61,546 nucleotides of DNA from 66-474 sp964489055 (GCA_964489055.1 CAZAXF010000013.1:1-61546); one strand, 5' to 3'; positions 18,050 to 27,356 are shown, counted from the first letter of the stretch. Notes: generated by a model not told the origin, from the letters alone. Program-made: numbers and translations.

Positions 18050-18775
18050 ATGACCATGCAGATACGCAAGGCGGCAGACCGCGGCGTGGCCGAGCACGGC
18101 TGGCTGAGCTCGCGGCACACCTTTTCCTTCGCCAACTATCGCGACCCCGACCAGATCGGCTTCTCGGACCTGCGCGTGATCAACGAGGACCGCGTCAAGC
18201 CGGGCCAGGGTTTCGGCACCCACCCGCACCGCGACATGGAAATCTTTTCCTGGGTGCTGGAAGGCACGCTGGAGCACCGCGACAGCATGGGCACCGGCTC
18301 CAGGATCAAGCCCGGCGACGTGCAGCTGATGAGTGCCGGCAGCGGCGTGACCCACAGCGAGTTCAACGGCTCCAGGGAAGAGCCGGTGCATTTCCTGCAA
18401 ATCTGGATCGTGCCGGACCACCCCGGTGGCGAGCCGGTTTACCAGCAAAAGCATTTCACTGAAGCGGACAAGCGTGGACGCCTGCGCCTGATCATTTCGC
18501 CGGATGGCCGCGACGGCTCGTTGCGTATCCAGCAGGACGCCAAGGTATACGCCGGCCTGTTCGACGGCGACGAAAGCGCCACGTTGACGCTGGACCGGGA
18601 CCGCCACGCCTACGTGCATGTCGCCCGCGGCAGCATCGAGCTCAACGGCGTGAAGCTGGAGGCCGGTGACGGCGTGCGCCTGCGCAAGCCGGAGGCGCTG
18701 CAACTGGGCGCCGGCAAGAACGCCGAGGTGCTGGTGTTCGACCTGCGTCCGAACGAATTGCCGCAGATGCCGTGA
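18050..18775 (+). CDS. Pirin family protein (YhhW/quercetinase-like)
   Basis: A 241-residue bicupin of the pirin family; E. coli YhhW has quercetin 2,3-dioxygenase activity. Metal ligands are in GFGTHPHRDMEIF and the downstream GVTHSEFN. The C-terminal cupin ends in LRPNELPQMP. It follows doxX and precedes wrbA. The last 21 bases of the gene recur at about 21500, see findings. Confidence 0.88.
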   Translation: MTMQIRKAADRGVAEHGWLSSRHTFSFANYRDPDQIGFSDLRVINEDRVKPGQGFGTHPHRDMEIFSWVLEGTLEHRDSMGTGSRIKPGDVQLMSAGSGVTHSEFNGSREEPVHFLQIWIVPDHPGGEPVYQQKHFTEADKRGRLRLIISPDGRDGSLRIQQDAKVYAGLFDGDESATLTLDRDRHAYVHVARGSIELNGVKLEAGDGVRLRKPEALQLGAGKNAEVLVFDLRPNELPQMP

Positions 18776-18894
18776 GGCATGGCGCGGGCAGCGCTACGCC
18801 ATGGTCGAGGGCGACCCGGAGTTCATCCCGCTGCCGGGCGATGGCCCCCAGGTGGTACGGTTCGAAGCGGGATAAACATCGAGGAGAATCAATC

Positions 18895-19497
18895 ATGAAC
18901 AATGTTCGACTGGCGGTGGTGTACTACAGCACCTACGGCACCAACCATGCGATGGCCGAGGTGGCAGCGGCGGCCGCGGAGGAAGCGGGGGCGGAGGTAC
19001 GCCTTCGCAAGGTGGACGAAACGGCACCCGCGGAAGTGGTGAAGGCGCAGGAAGCCTGGCTGGGGCATGCCGAAAAGACCGCACACATCCCGAGTGCCAA
19101 GCCCGACGATCTCGTATGGGCCAACGCGTTCCTGTTCAGTGCGCCCACACGCTTCGGCACGATGGCGAGCCAGATGCGGGCCTTCATCGACACGCTCGGC
19201 CCGATCTGGCAGAAGGGCGACTTGGCCAACAAGGCCGCGTCCGCCATGACCAGCGCCATGAACCCGCATGGCGGCCAGGAAGGCACGCTGCTTGGCATGT
19301 ACGCGACCTTCATGCACTGGGGCGCGATCCTCGTTCCGCCCGGCTACACCGATCAGTCGGCCTATGCCGCCGGCGGCAACCCGTACGGGACGAGTACCGT
19401 TGCGGTGCAGGATGGCAAGTTGCCCGATGAAATCCGCACGGCGATCGAACACCAGGCGAAGCGTCTCGTCGACTTCGCGGGGCGGATCGCCGCGTGA
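18895..19497 (+). CDS. wrbA: NAD(P)H:quinone oxidoreductase
   Basis: Flavodoxin-like FMN enzyme that reduces quinones by two electrons, avoiding semiquinone radicals. The 200-residue protein shows the FMN phosphate loop (YYSTYGTNHAMA), SAPTRFGTMASQMRAFID, and the WrbA-specific SAYAAGGNPYGTST. ATG 18895 follows GAGGAG. It sits in the pirin/DoxX cluster divergent from a LysR gene, fitting quinone stress defence. Confidence 0.92.
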   Translation: MNNVRLAVVYYSTYGTNHAMAEVAAAAAEEAGAEVRLRKVDETAPAEVVKAQEAWLGHAEKTAHIPSAKPDDLVWANAFLFSAPTRFGTMASQMRAFIDTLGPIWQKGDLANKAASAMTSAMNPHGGQEGTLLGMYATFMHWGAILVPPGYTDQSAYAAGGNPYGTSTVAVQDGKLPDEIRTAIEHQAKRLVDFAGRIAA

Positions 19498-19555
19498 TGC
19501 TTGTGCGTGGGACGCCTGCGTCCGCGAAGACCCTGGCTGACAGCTGGAGCTGACC

Positions 19556-19855
19556 ATGAAGATACGACCCGTAAAGCAGCTGTCGAAATCACGCCCGACC
19601 CTCGAAGGCGCCGGTGTGCATCTCAACCGCGCCATTGGATTTCGCGGCGCCGACAGCGACTTCGATCCCTTCCTGTTGCTGGACGATTTCCGCAGCGACG
19701 TGCCCGAGGACTCCATCAAGGGGTTCCCCTTCCACCCGCATCGCGGCACGGAAACGATCACCTGCGTCATGGCGGGCACCGTCGGACATCGTGACGGCTT
19801 CGGTCACAAGGGCGTCCATCGACATCGAAACCGTGGATGGAACACCCTGGCGGAG
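19556..19855 (+). pseudogene. 5' fragment of a pirin gene
   Basis: From ATG 19556 about 87 codons read as a normal pirin N-terminus (LNRAIGFRGADSDFDPFLLLDDF, FPFHPHRGTETITCVMAGTV, GHRDGFGHKG). The match then stops, and the frame runs through unrelated sequence to 19918. The second metal-site region and the whole C-terminal cupin are missing, so the gene is truncated by a deletion ending near a second broken gene. Confidence 0.75.
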
Positions 19856-19863
19856 GGCATGTC

Positions 19864-19971
19864 GTGGAAACCAACCGCCCGGAAGCCTTCGCCGATGGTG
19901 TCATGGCAATCGTGCTGACTATCACGGTGGCACCCGGATCGTTCGTCACTCGACTGCAGGCTACGCCATGA
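19864..19971 (+). pseudogene. 5' fragment of a TMEM175/DUF1211-type potassium-channel gene
   Basis: In another frame, GTG 19864 reads METNRPEAFADGVMAIVLTI, closely resembling the first membrane segment of TMEM175-family channels (R-x-E-A-F-x-D-G-V-x-A-I). After about 22 codons it loses similarity and ends in a TGA overlapping the ATG of the next pirin gene. It appears to be the start of a channel gene whose body was deleted. Confidence 0.5.
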
Positions 19972-20915
19972 GCAACTTGCTTCCCCTATCCGCCCCCGAA
20001 CGCTGCGAGTCGGACCCCGCCGCGCAGCCGGAAATCGTCCACTTCCCGGAACGCGATGCCGACCTGGGTGCCGGATTCATCGTGCAACGATCATTGCCGA
20101 CGCGCGAACGCCGCCTGGTCGGGCCGTGGTGTTTCTTCGACCTGTACGGGCCATTGGAGTTTGCCAATCGCAAGGCCATGGACGTCGCGCCACACCCCCA
20201 CATCGGCCTGCAGACGGTGTCATGGCTGTTCACCGGAGAGTCCCTCCATCACGACAGCCTTGGCTGCACGGCGACGGCCCGGCCGGGTGAGCTCAATCTG
20301 ATGACCGCAGGCCGGGGCATCGCACACTCCGAAGAGACCCCTCCACAAAATTCAGGTCACCTGCACGGACTGCAACTGTGGGTCGCGTTGCCCGATGCCG
20401 AGCGCCATCGCGAACCCGGCTTCGACCATTACACGGATCTGCCCGTGCTGGAACCAGGCGGTGGCCGCGCGCAGGTGTTCATGGGGAACCTGGATGATGC
20501 CCATAGTGGCACCCGAACGTTCTCGCCGGTGGTGGGAGCCGATTTGCACGTGGGCGGGCACGGTGTGCTGCGCCTGCCATTGGAGGTGTCGTGGGAACAC
20601 GCGCTGGTCGTGATCGAGGGAGCAGTCATGCTCGATGGTACGCCCCTGACTCCTGGAGGCCTCCATTACCTGGGCACCTGCCGCGCCGGCCTGGAGTTGT
20701 CGGCAGAACGCCCCGCGCACGTCGTGCTCATCGGCGGGGCGCCGTTTGGCGAGGCGATCGTGATGTGGTGGAACTTCGTTGCGCGCACGGCGGAGGAAAT
20801 CCGCCTTGCACGCGAGAACTGGCAGCAACACCGAGTGTTTGGCGAGGTCACTGCTTATCAGGGAACACGCCTGGAGGCGCCACCGCTTGAAGGCCGCCCC
20901 GTCGCGAGGAGATGA
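19968..20915 (+). CDS. Pirin family protein, second paralogue
   Basis: A 315-residue pirin of a different subgroup from the one at 18050: metal-site motifs MDVAPHPHIGLQTVSWLF and GRGIAHSEETP, C-terminal cupin ending with MWWNFVARTAEEIRLARENW. The ATG overlaps the stop of the truncated TMEM175 fragment (ATGA). It lies in the quinone-stress cluster. Enzymatic activity unknown; family members act as quercetinase-like dioxygenases or redox-sensing cofactors. Confidence 0.85.
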   Translation: MSNLLPLSAPERCESDPAAQPEIVHFPERDADLGAGFIVQRSLPTRERRLVGPWCFFDLYGPLEFANRKAMDVAPHPHIGLQTVSWLFTGESLHHDSLGCTATARPGELNLMTAGRGIAHSEETPPQNSGHLHGLQLWVALPDAERHREPGFDHYTDLPVLEPGGGRAQVFMGNLDDAHSGTRTFSPVVGADLHVGGHGVLRLPLEVSWEHALVVIEGAVMLDGTPLTPGGLHYLGTCRAGLELSAERPAHVVLIGGAPFGEAIVMWWNFVARTAEEIRLARENWQQHRVFGEVTAYQGTRLEAPPLEGRPVARR

Positions 20916-20940
20916 GTTTGTGATCGTTTGCCGACAGCGC

Positions 20941-21138
20941 TTATCCACCCGTGAACCCGGTTCGATCCGTAATTTCGCCGTCCGCTTCGCGCAAGGCCTT
21001 GCCGGCCCTGGCGCTTGCGCGCATGTTGGTCGGCGGCGTTGGGCCCTTGTCGGCAACCAGCACCGCATCCGAGCCCTCGCCATTCGCGAGCACTTGGCCC
21101 TTGATGTCAACCGCGGGAACGCCGGGTGTCTTGTTCAT
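20941..21138 (-). CDS. Small hypothetical protein
   Basis: A 65-residue frame starting at ATG 21138 with GGGG-type ribosome site 9 bases upstream. The peptide (MNKTPGVPAVDIKGQVLANG onward) is hydrophilic, lysine/threonine-containing and not low-complexity. No family recognised. It is convergent with the pirin gene. Real expression is uncertain. Confidence 0.4.
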   Translation of the reverse strand: MNKTPGVPAVDIKGQVLANGEGSDAVLVADKGPTPPTNMRASARAGKALREADGEITDRTGFTGG

Positions 21139-21628
21139 GGTGATTACCCCTTGCGATTTGCAGATGCTGATTCACAACCGGCAAGCGGTGGAGTCAAGCA
21201 GCGGCGTAGCCTCCCGCCTTGAACGAGATACTACGCTGCAGACCCCAGCCGCAGGGACCGCAAGAGTAGATCGACAATTGCCAAACCGATTGCACCGTCG
21301 CCGAGCCACCGGTTTGGCGCCAGAGAAACAGCGTCCGGAGAACGCGGGGCAGTTCGGCTGGCTCGGAGGACTGGGACGTGCCGCGGCAGCACTGCAGCTT
21401 GCTGCGCGCGATCACTCGATCAGCTGGGAGGGGGATGGTCTTGATGGGGCGCACCGGGCCGAGGGAGTGCGGCGTTTCGCGGCCTGGAGATCCACGACGA
21501 ATTGCCGCAGATGCCGTGAAGCTTGATGCGAGCAACGCTTGCGTATGCGGCACACGCGTTCATTGGCGCCGGATTCATTGGTCATCCGGTACCTTCAAGA
21601 GACCTCGACAAACGACAACGGAAACATC
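21139..21628. other. Intergenic region with a pirin 3'-end remnant
   Basis: No full gene is seen in this 490-base space. At 21497-21522 the plus strand reads ...GAATTGCCGCAGATGCCGTGA, identical to the last 21 bases of the pirin gene ending at 18775, including the stop codon. It therefore holds a scar of a lost or duplicated pirin copy. The rest may contain the promoter of the next gene. Confidence 0.5.
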
Positions 21629-22633
21629 ATGGGACTTCTGGTAGACGGAAAATGGCAGGACAAGTGGTACGACACCAAGGAAACCGGTGGGCGCTTCGAA
21701 CGTTCGAAGAGCCAGTTCCGCAACGGGATCACCGCCAACGGCTCGGCGGGGCCGAGCGGCGACGACGGCTTCAAGGCGGAAAGCGGCCGTTATCACCTGT
21801 ATGTGTCCTATGCCTGCCCTTGGGCGCACCGGACGCTGGTGATGCGCGCATGGAAGGGGCTGGAGCAACACATCGGCGTCTCCGTGGTGCACCCGCTGAT
21901 GCTCGAGAACGGCTGGGAACTGCGCACCGATTTCGACGGCGCCACCGGCGATCCGCTGTACGGCTTCGACAAGCTCTACCAGCTGTACCTGAAGGCCGAC
22001 CCGCACTACAGCGGGCGCGTGACGGTGCCGACGCTGTGGGACAAGCAGCACGAAACCATCGTCAACAACGAATCTTCCGAGATCATCCGCATGTTGAACA
22101 GCGCCTTCGACGGTATCGGCGCGCGCCCCGGCGATTACTGTCCGGACGATCTGCGGGCAGACATCGACGCCATCAACGAAACGGTCTACGACAACGTCAA
22201 CAACGGCGTTTACCGGGCGGGTTTTTGCACCAGCCAGGCCGCCTATGACGAGGCCGCGACGGCCTTGTTCGAGACGCTCGAGGACCTGGAGCAGCGTCTC
22301 GGCCGAAGCCGCTACCTCGTGGGCAACACCCTGACCGAAGCCGATCTGCGGCTATGGACGACCCTGGTGCGCTTTGACGCGGTGTACGTGACGCACTTCA
22401 AGTGCGACCGCAAGCGCATCGCCGATTATCCGAACCTCCACGGACTGCTGCTCGACATCCATCAGATGCCCGGCGTGGCCGAAACCGTCCACATGGACCA
22501 CATCCGCGACCATTACTTCCGCAGCCACCCGACGATCAATCCCCACGGCATCGTGTCGATCGGTCCAGTCCAGGACTTCAGCGCGCCGCACGATCGCGAA
22601 CGGCTGGGCAAGCGGGAAATCCGCGGCACCTGA
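21629..22633 (+). CDS. Glutathionyl-hydroquinone reductase (Xi-class GST, YqjG-like)
   Basis: Reduces glutathionyl-hydroquinones to hydroquinones using glutathione, thereby salvaging quinone adducts. The 334-residue protein has the Xi-class active-site motif SYACPWAHRTLV with the catalytic cysteine, a GST C-terminal helical domain (TEADLRLWTTLVRFD), and the conserved tail NPHGIVSIGP. ATG 21629 is preceded by a weak AACGGAAAC. Stops of this gene and the following minus-strand gene are directly adjacent (22631-22636). Confidence 0.92.
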   Translation: MGLLVDGKWQDKWYDTKETGGRFERSKSQFRNGITANGSAGPSGDDGFKAESGRYHLYVSYACPWAHRTLVMRAWKGLEQHIGVSVVHPLMLENGWELRTDFDGATGDPLYGFDKLYQLYLKADPHYSGRVTVPTLWDKQHETIVNNESSEIIRMLNSAFDGIGARPGDYCPDDLRADIDAINETVYDNVNNGVYRAGFCTSQAAYDEAATALFETLEDLEQRLGRSRYLVGNTLTEADLRLWTTLVRFDAVYVTHFKCDRKRIADYPNLHGLLLDIHQMPGVAETVHMDHIRDHYFRSHPTINPHGIVSIGPVQDFSAPHDRERLGKREIRGT

Positions 22634-23830
22634 TCAGAACTTGTGCGTCAACCGCACGTACAGGTCGTGGTCGACCCGCGCGCGGGTGCCTGCGGGGTGC
22701 GCCAGTTCGCGGCGCTCACGCACCCGTGCTTCCATCGAAGTTTTCTTGCTGAACCGCCACTGGTACCTGATTTCCGCGGCCCTGTCGTTGGGACGGAAGT
22801 CGGGCGAAATCAGCCAGCCGGCCTCGGCACGGCCAACGACCACGCCGATATTGTGCCCGGGCGCGAAGTCGTACACGCTGACCTGCACCTGCCACGCCAG
22901 CCCGCCCGCGTTGCCGGTGCCGCCGGTTCCGACGACTGCGTCTCGCGGAGTCTCCATCGCATAGCCGACCTCGGCGCCGGTGACCAGCCTGGGCCCGGCA
23001 CCGCCGAGCGGCCATTCCGCCGCGGCCATGGCGTCGATGGTGACGTAGTCCTTGCGTGAGGGATTGGCCAGGCCGCGATCGGCCAGGCTGGCCGGCATCC
23101 ACGTCAGCGACAGCATCCGCTGCACGATCGGACCCCACCGATGCCTGTTTTCCAGCCCGAGAAACAACGTGGCACGGCTGCGGCTGTCGCTGAAGTCCAG
23201 CGGCGCACGGGCGACACCGCCGCTGCCCCGGGGATTCCGGTATTGGGCGATGAAGTGGCCGCGCCAGCCGCCCGCAACCGGGATGTCCAGATCGACGCCG
23301 TCGGTCCAGTTCACGTCGGTGCTGGGGCTGTCATTGCGGTCAAGACTCTTGGACGCCACCCCGAGTACCGCGAACGCGGTCTGGAAGCGCCCCACGCGCA
23401 GCCGCAGGCCGTCGTCCGGAGCCTGGTAGCCGAGATAGGCTTCGTCCAGGGTGATGTCGCCGAACGCGGCCCCGGTGCGGGTGGGCGCGTAGCTTCGCAG
23501 GTACACGTCGATGCCGTCCTGCCTGTTGCTGAAACGACCCGCCACCCGCGTGCGCACGAACCAGCCTTCGCCGATACCCCGTTCGAAGGCCAGGCGCAGG
23601 CGCGCGTTGAACGCGTCCCGGTCGGATTCGGTGCCGTCGCGTGCGGTTCGTTCGCTGGCGAAATAGCCACCGCGCAGATCGCCGCTGAACTGCCAGCCGG
23701 TCGCATCAGCCGGGGCGCCGATGGCGCCGAAGCTGGTCACGAGGCTGGCGGCAGCAAGCAGGAACGAAGCGCAAGTCGCGGTGCGGATCGTCAGCCGCCG
23801 GCCAGGGCCAATTGAACAGGGACTGGACAT
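22634..23830 (-). CDS. Outer-membrane beta-barrel (porin-like) protein
   Basis: A 398-residue exported protein: an N-terminal basic segment followed by a hydrophobic signal (ATCASFLLAAASLVTSFGAIGA), then alternating strands typical of a barrel, ending in the outer-membrane C-terminal phenylalanine (VRLTHKF). Segments such as GLRLRVGRFQTAFAVLG and the aromatic girdles resemble the alginate-export/OprD-like porin group, but no specific family is clear. ATG 23830 is chosen because the signal should be near the start. Confidence 0.65.
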   Translation of the reverse strand: MSSPCSIGPGRRLTIRTATCASFLLAAASLVTSFGAIGAPADATGWQFSGDLRGGYFASERTARDGTESDRDAFNARLRLAFERGIGEGWFVRTRVAGRFSNRQDGIDVYLRSYAPTRTGAAFGDITLDEAYLGYQAPDDGLRLRVGRFQTAFAVLGVASKSLDRNDSPSTDVNWTDGVDLDIPVAGGWRGHFIAQYRNPRGSGGVARAPLDFSDSRSRATLFLGLENRHRWGPIVQRMLSLTWMPASLADRGLANPSRKDYVTIDAMAAAEWPLGGAGPRLVTGAEVGYAMETPRDAVVGTGGTGNAGGLAWQVQVSVYDFAPGHNIGVVVGRAEAGWLISPDFRPNDRAAEIRYQWRFSKKTSMEARVRERRELAHPAGTRARVDHDLYVRLTHKF

Positions 23831-24145
23831 CGCTGGCTTTATTCGGCGAGGTGGAAGGATACGGTGGAAGCATCCAATCGTCGATCCGGCCCGGCCATGA
23901 ACGGCGACAACCGGCCCGCAGAGCCCACCCCGGACTCGATTCGCGGGCCCGGCGTTGCGCGCCACCCCCCGATCAACACCATTTCGCGGACAGGTTCTCC
24001 TTCCGACCTGACTGGGAGTCTGGGCGGTAGGGACTTTCGAGACGAAAAAGTGACTGCGTGAGGACAGATTTTCGACGATTTGCCGACCCATAATGATTCC
24101 ATGGGCCAGGAATCGGCGGAAATATGGACCGCGCAGGCGCTTTCG

Positions 24146-24509
24146 CAGCCCGGAAGGTTTCTGCTGCGCAGGCGTCTGGGGAAATTCTGATTGTGCTCGT
24201 CATCCCGGAATCGCNNNNNNNNNNNNNNNNNNNNNNNNNNNNNNNNNNNNNNNNNNNNNNNNNNNNNNNNNNNNNNNNNNNNNNNNNNNNNNNNNNNNNN
24301 NNNNNNNNNNNNNNGGAGCGATATCCGGGACCCAGTGCCTTCAAAGGCAGAAGTCTTTCGAACCTGGACACCAATCTGCAGCCCGGAAGATTTCTGCTGC
24401 GCAGGCTTCTGGGGAAATTCTGATTGTGCTCGTCATCCCGGAATCGCGGAGCGATATCCGGGACCCAGTGCCTTCAAAGGCAGAAGTCTTTCGAACCTGG
24501 ACGCCAACC
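24146..24509. repeat. Tandem repeat (unit about 133 bp) split by an assembly gap
   Basis: Two copies of a unit starting CAGCCCGGAAG (24146 and 24379) carry GGGGAAATTCTGATTGTG, the hairpin CCCGGAATCGC...GATATCCGGG and AGTCTTTCGAACCTGGAC. They differ by only a few bases. The first is interrupted by N. The 23831-24145 stretch before it has no convincing gene. Confidence 0.75.
24215..24314. other. Run of 100 N (assembly gap)
   Basis: Exactly 100 unknown bases lie between TCGC and GGAGCG, inside the hairpin of the tandem repeat. In the complete copy these two flanks are directly joined, so the gap is of arbitrary length and probably represents zero or more whole repeat units. Confidence 0.95.
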
Positions 24510-24519
24510 AAGTCAGGAT

Positions 24520-26376
24520 TCACAGCGGCCATACGAGCAGCAGCAACGGCATGGCGATCGCGACCACCAGCGCCTCGAGTGGCAGGCCCAGTTTCCAGTA
24601 GTCGCCGAAGCGGAATCCACCGGGCCCCAGGATCAGGGTGTTGTTCTGGTGGCCGATCGGGGTCAGGAATGCGCAGGATGCGCCAATCGCGACCGCCATC
24701 AGGAAGCTGTCGGGGCTGACGCCCAGGGTCGCGGAGATGCCGAGCGCGATGGGGCACAGGACGGCGGCGGTGGCGACGTTGTTCATCACATCGGACAGGA
24801 ACATCGTCGTGACCAGGACGACGGCCAGCGCAACGACGGGATTTCCCCGCGCGATGGTGTCGACCAGGAACCGCGCCAGTTGGTCGGCGGCGCCCGTGCT
24901 CTGCATCGCGCCCGCGACGGGCAGCAATGCCGCCAACAGCACGACCACCGGCCAGTCGACGGCGGTGTAGATCTGCCGCAGCGGAACCGTCCGCAGCACC
25001 ATCGAGGCAAGTACTCCGAGTGCAAATGCCGGAGCCACCGGGAGCAGCCCGGCGGTGACGATGCCGATCGCGCCCAGCATGATGGCGCCGGCGATGATCG
25101 CCATGCGCTTGTCGGGGATGCGCAGCTTGCGCTCGCCCAACGGCACGCAGCCGGTGTCGTTCATGAATGCGCTGACGGCGTCCGACGCGCCCTGCACCAG
25201 CAGCAGATCGCCGGAGTTCAGCTTGAGCGTTCTCAACCTTGCCCGTGGTGGACGCCCTTCGCGCGACACGGCCAGGAGGTTGATTCCATGGCGCGTGCGA
25301 AGCTTCAGGTCCCTGGCCGACTGCCCGACGATGGTCGAACCGGGCAGGACAGCCAATTCGCGCAGCACGATGTCGTCGTTGCGCTCCCGGTCCTTGTCAT
25401 CGTCGTCGGTGGTCTTGTCTTCCCTTGCACCGGATTTCCTGCCCTGTGCATCGGGCGTTGCCGGCGCGTCATCGTCTGGCGGGGCGACCACCTGCTCTTC
25501 CAGCTTGATGTCGAAAACCGACAGCGCCTCGGCCAACGCCTCGACATCGGCCTGCAGCACCAGTATGTCCCCCGCGCGAATGCGCCGTCCCCCGTGCGGC
25601 ACGGTCATGCGCACCTCGTTGCGGACGAGGCCGACGATCTGCGCGTCACTGTCTTCAATCTCACCCTCGAACGCGCGCAAGGTCATTCCGACGGCCTTGC
25701 TTTTCTCCGGCACGCGCAGTTCCGTGAAATAGGACCCCGTGTCGAACTCCTTGCCCGCCGCGGCCTTGCGTGCGGGCACCAGCCGCCAGCCGACGATGGC
25801 GAGAAAAATCACCCCGCCCACCGCAACCGCCGCGCCCACGGGCGTGAAGTCGAACATGGCGAATTGCCCCAGTCCGGCCTCGGCCCGGAAACCCGAGACG
25901 ATCAGGTTGGGGGGCGTGCCGATCACCGTCGTTATGCCGCCAAGGATCGTGCCGAAGGCCAGCGGCATGAGCACCTGCCCGGGTGCCAGATTCAATCGAC
26001 GCGCAAGCTGGATCGCGACCGGCATCAACAGCGCCATCGCCCCGACATTGTTCATGAAGCCGGACAGGGCCGTGCCCAATGCCATCAGCGCGACCATGCT
26101 TGTCAGTCGTCCCGCATCACGCGGCAATACGCTGCGTGCCAGCCAATCCACGGCGCCGGTATTTTGCAGCCCCTGGCTGAGGATCAGCACACAGGCCACC
26201 GTGATCACCGCCGGGTGGGCAAAGCCCGCAAACGCATCCCCCGCCGGAACCAGCCCGGCGATCACGCACGCGATGAGCGCGGCCACTGCCACGATGTCAT
26301 GGCGAAACCGTCCCCACCAGAACAGCCCCATGGTGGCCGCGAGTATGAAAAAGATCAGCAACTGGGACATGGTCAT
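24520..26376 (-). CDS. SLC13-type anion permease with two RCK_C domains
   Basis: Inner-membrane permease of the SLC13/DASS (ArsB/NhaD superfamily) group, typical substrates being sulfate or dicarboxylates with sodium. The 618-residue protein has two membrane halves with the repeated motif SGFMNNVGAMALLMP and LSDVMNNVATAAVLCP plus IGTPPNLIVSG and TPIGHQNNTLILGPGG. Two TrkA-C (RCK_C) domains occupy the central cytosolic loop (about residues 205-410). They are separated by an acidic linker rich in D/K/E/R (about 300-335). The ATG at 26376 or 26370 is the start; AAGG precedes. Substrate unknown. Confidence 0.85.
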   Translation of the reverse strand: MTMSQLLIFFILAATMGLFWWGRFRHDIVAVAALIACVIAGLVPAGDAFAGFAHPAVITVACVLILSQGLQNTGAVDWLARSVLPRDAGRLTSMVALMALGTALSGFMNNVGAMALLMPVAIQLARRLNLAPGQVLMPLAFGTILGGITTVIGTPPNLIVSGFRAEAGLGQFAMFDFTPVGAAVAVGGVIFLAIVGWRLVPARKAAAGKEFDTGSYFTELRVPEKSKAVGMTLRAFEGEIEDSDAQIVGLVRNEVRMTVPHGGRRIRAGDILVLQADVEALAEALSVFDIKLEEQVVAPPDDDAPATPDAQGRKSGAREDKTTDDDDKDRERNDDIVLRELAVLPGSTIVGQSARDLKLRTRHGINLLAVSREGRPPRARLRTLKLNSGDLLLVQGASDAVSAFMNDTGCVPLGERKLRIPDKRMAIIAGAIMLGAIGIVTAGLLPVAPAFALGVLASMVLRTVPLRQIYTAVDWPVVVLLAALLPVAGAMQSTGAADQLARFLVDTIARGNPVVALAVVLVTTMFLSDVMNNVATAAVLCPIALGISATLGVSPDSFLMAVAIGASCAFLTPIGHQNNTLILGPGGFRFGDYWKLGLPLEALVVAIAMPLLLLVWPL

Positions 26377-26702
26377 GAAATCGGCCTTGGTGAACCTTGC
26401 GGGAAACAAGTCGCCACAGGTGTGCCCACGCTGACGCCCAGGAAGTTCGTGCGCGTCAGAGCGGCGCCGGTCCCGCAGGCCGGAGTTTGACGGACATTGA
26501 CGGTCGGCGCGTGCCAGACGCGTGTCTGGGCAGGGGCCGGCGGGATACGGCCTGCTTCCGCAGGGGCGCCGGCAATACCTCGATCTTTTGATCACACTCG
26601 ATCACACGCGGGGCAAGGGCATCGACCGCGCGCACAGTCGTCTGACCGGTTACGCTGATCATCACTATCATTGCGACACAGTCACGAAGCCTGGAGTGCC
26701 AC

Positions 26703-27356
26703 ATGTCCCCCAACCGCTACGCCATTGCGCTGTCCATGCTGGCTTTCGCAGCATTGTCCCTGACAGCCTGCAACTCGTCCCCTCCGCCGCCCGCATCGAC
26801 GGAAACGGCCGCGCCACAAAGCACCGTCGCCAATACCAGCACGAGCACGCCGATGGCTGGCGCCCCGGCCGCCGCTGATCAAGAAGCGCGCGAGGCGCAC
26901 GCCGTGCTCAAGCCCACCAGGGGCCATACCGCCGCCGGCACGATGACCCTGCGCGCCGAGGCCGGCGGCGTTCGCATCACCGGCGAAATCACCGGCTTGA
27001 AGCCCGACAGCGAGCACGCGTTTCATGTCCACGAGACCGGTGACTGCAGCGCCCCCGATGCCACCAGCGCCGGTGGTCATTTCAACCCCACCGGACAGCC
27101 CCATGGCAGCATGGAGTCCGGTGCACACCACGCCGGCGACATGCCCAACCAGCGTGCCAACGCCGAGGGCGTGGCGAAGGTGAACGTACTGGTCAAGGCC
27201 ATTTCCCTTGATCCGGACAGCGACGCGAACGTCATCGGCCGCGCACTGGTCGTTCACCAGGGCCCGGATGACTACAAGAGCCAGCCCGCGGGCAACGCCG
27301 GCCCGCGAATCGCATGCGGCGTCATCACCAGCAGCGCTACCGCGCCCGGCGGCTGA
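26703..27356 (+). CDS. sodC: Superoxide dismutase [Cu-Zn], predicted lipoprotein
   Basis: Periplasmic enzyme dismutating superoxide. The 217-residue protein has a lipoprotein signal ending LTAC (Cys23), then a 35-residue Ser/Thr/Pro/Ala linker. The SOD domain carries copper ligands in FHVHE, GGHFNP and VVHQGPDDY, the zinc-site HHAGDMPN, and the disulfide cysteines in TGDCSAP and RIACGVI. It is a single gene; 326 bases upstream are non-coding and hold its promoter. Anchoring to the outer or inner membrane is inferred from the lipobox only. Confidence 0.93.
   Translation: MSPNRYAIALSMLAFAALSLTACNSSPPPPASTETAAPQSTVANTSTSTPMAGAPAAADQEAREAHAVLKPTRGHTAAGTMTLRAEAGGVRITGEITGLKPDSEHAFHVHETGDCSAPDATSAGGHFNPTGQPHGSMESGAHHAGDMPNQRANAEGVAKVNVLVKAISLDPDSDANVIGRALVVHQGPDDYKSQPAGNAGPRIACGVITSSATAPGG

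Noticed and set aside
23864..24061. Possible small gene near the outer-membrane protein start
   Set aside because: Both strands give short frames here without family resemblance; probably leader DNA or an old repeat.
26640..26700. Fur-like site upstream of sodC (TGATCATCACTATCATTG)
   Set aside because: Only partial similarity with the 19-base consensus, and no other iron gene nearby; too weak.
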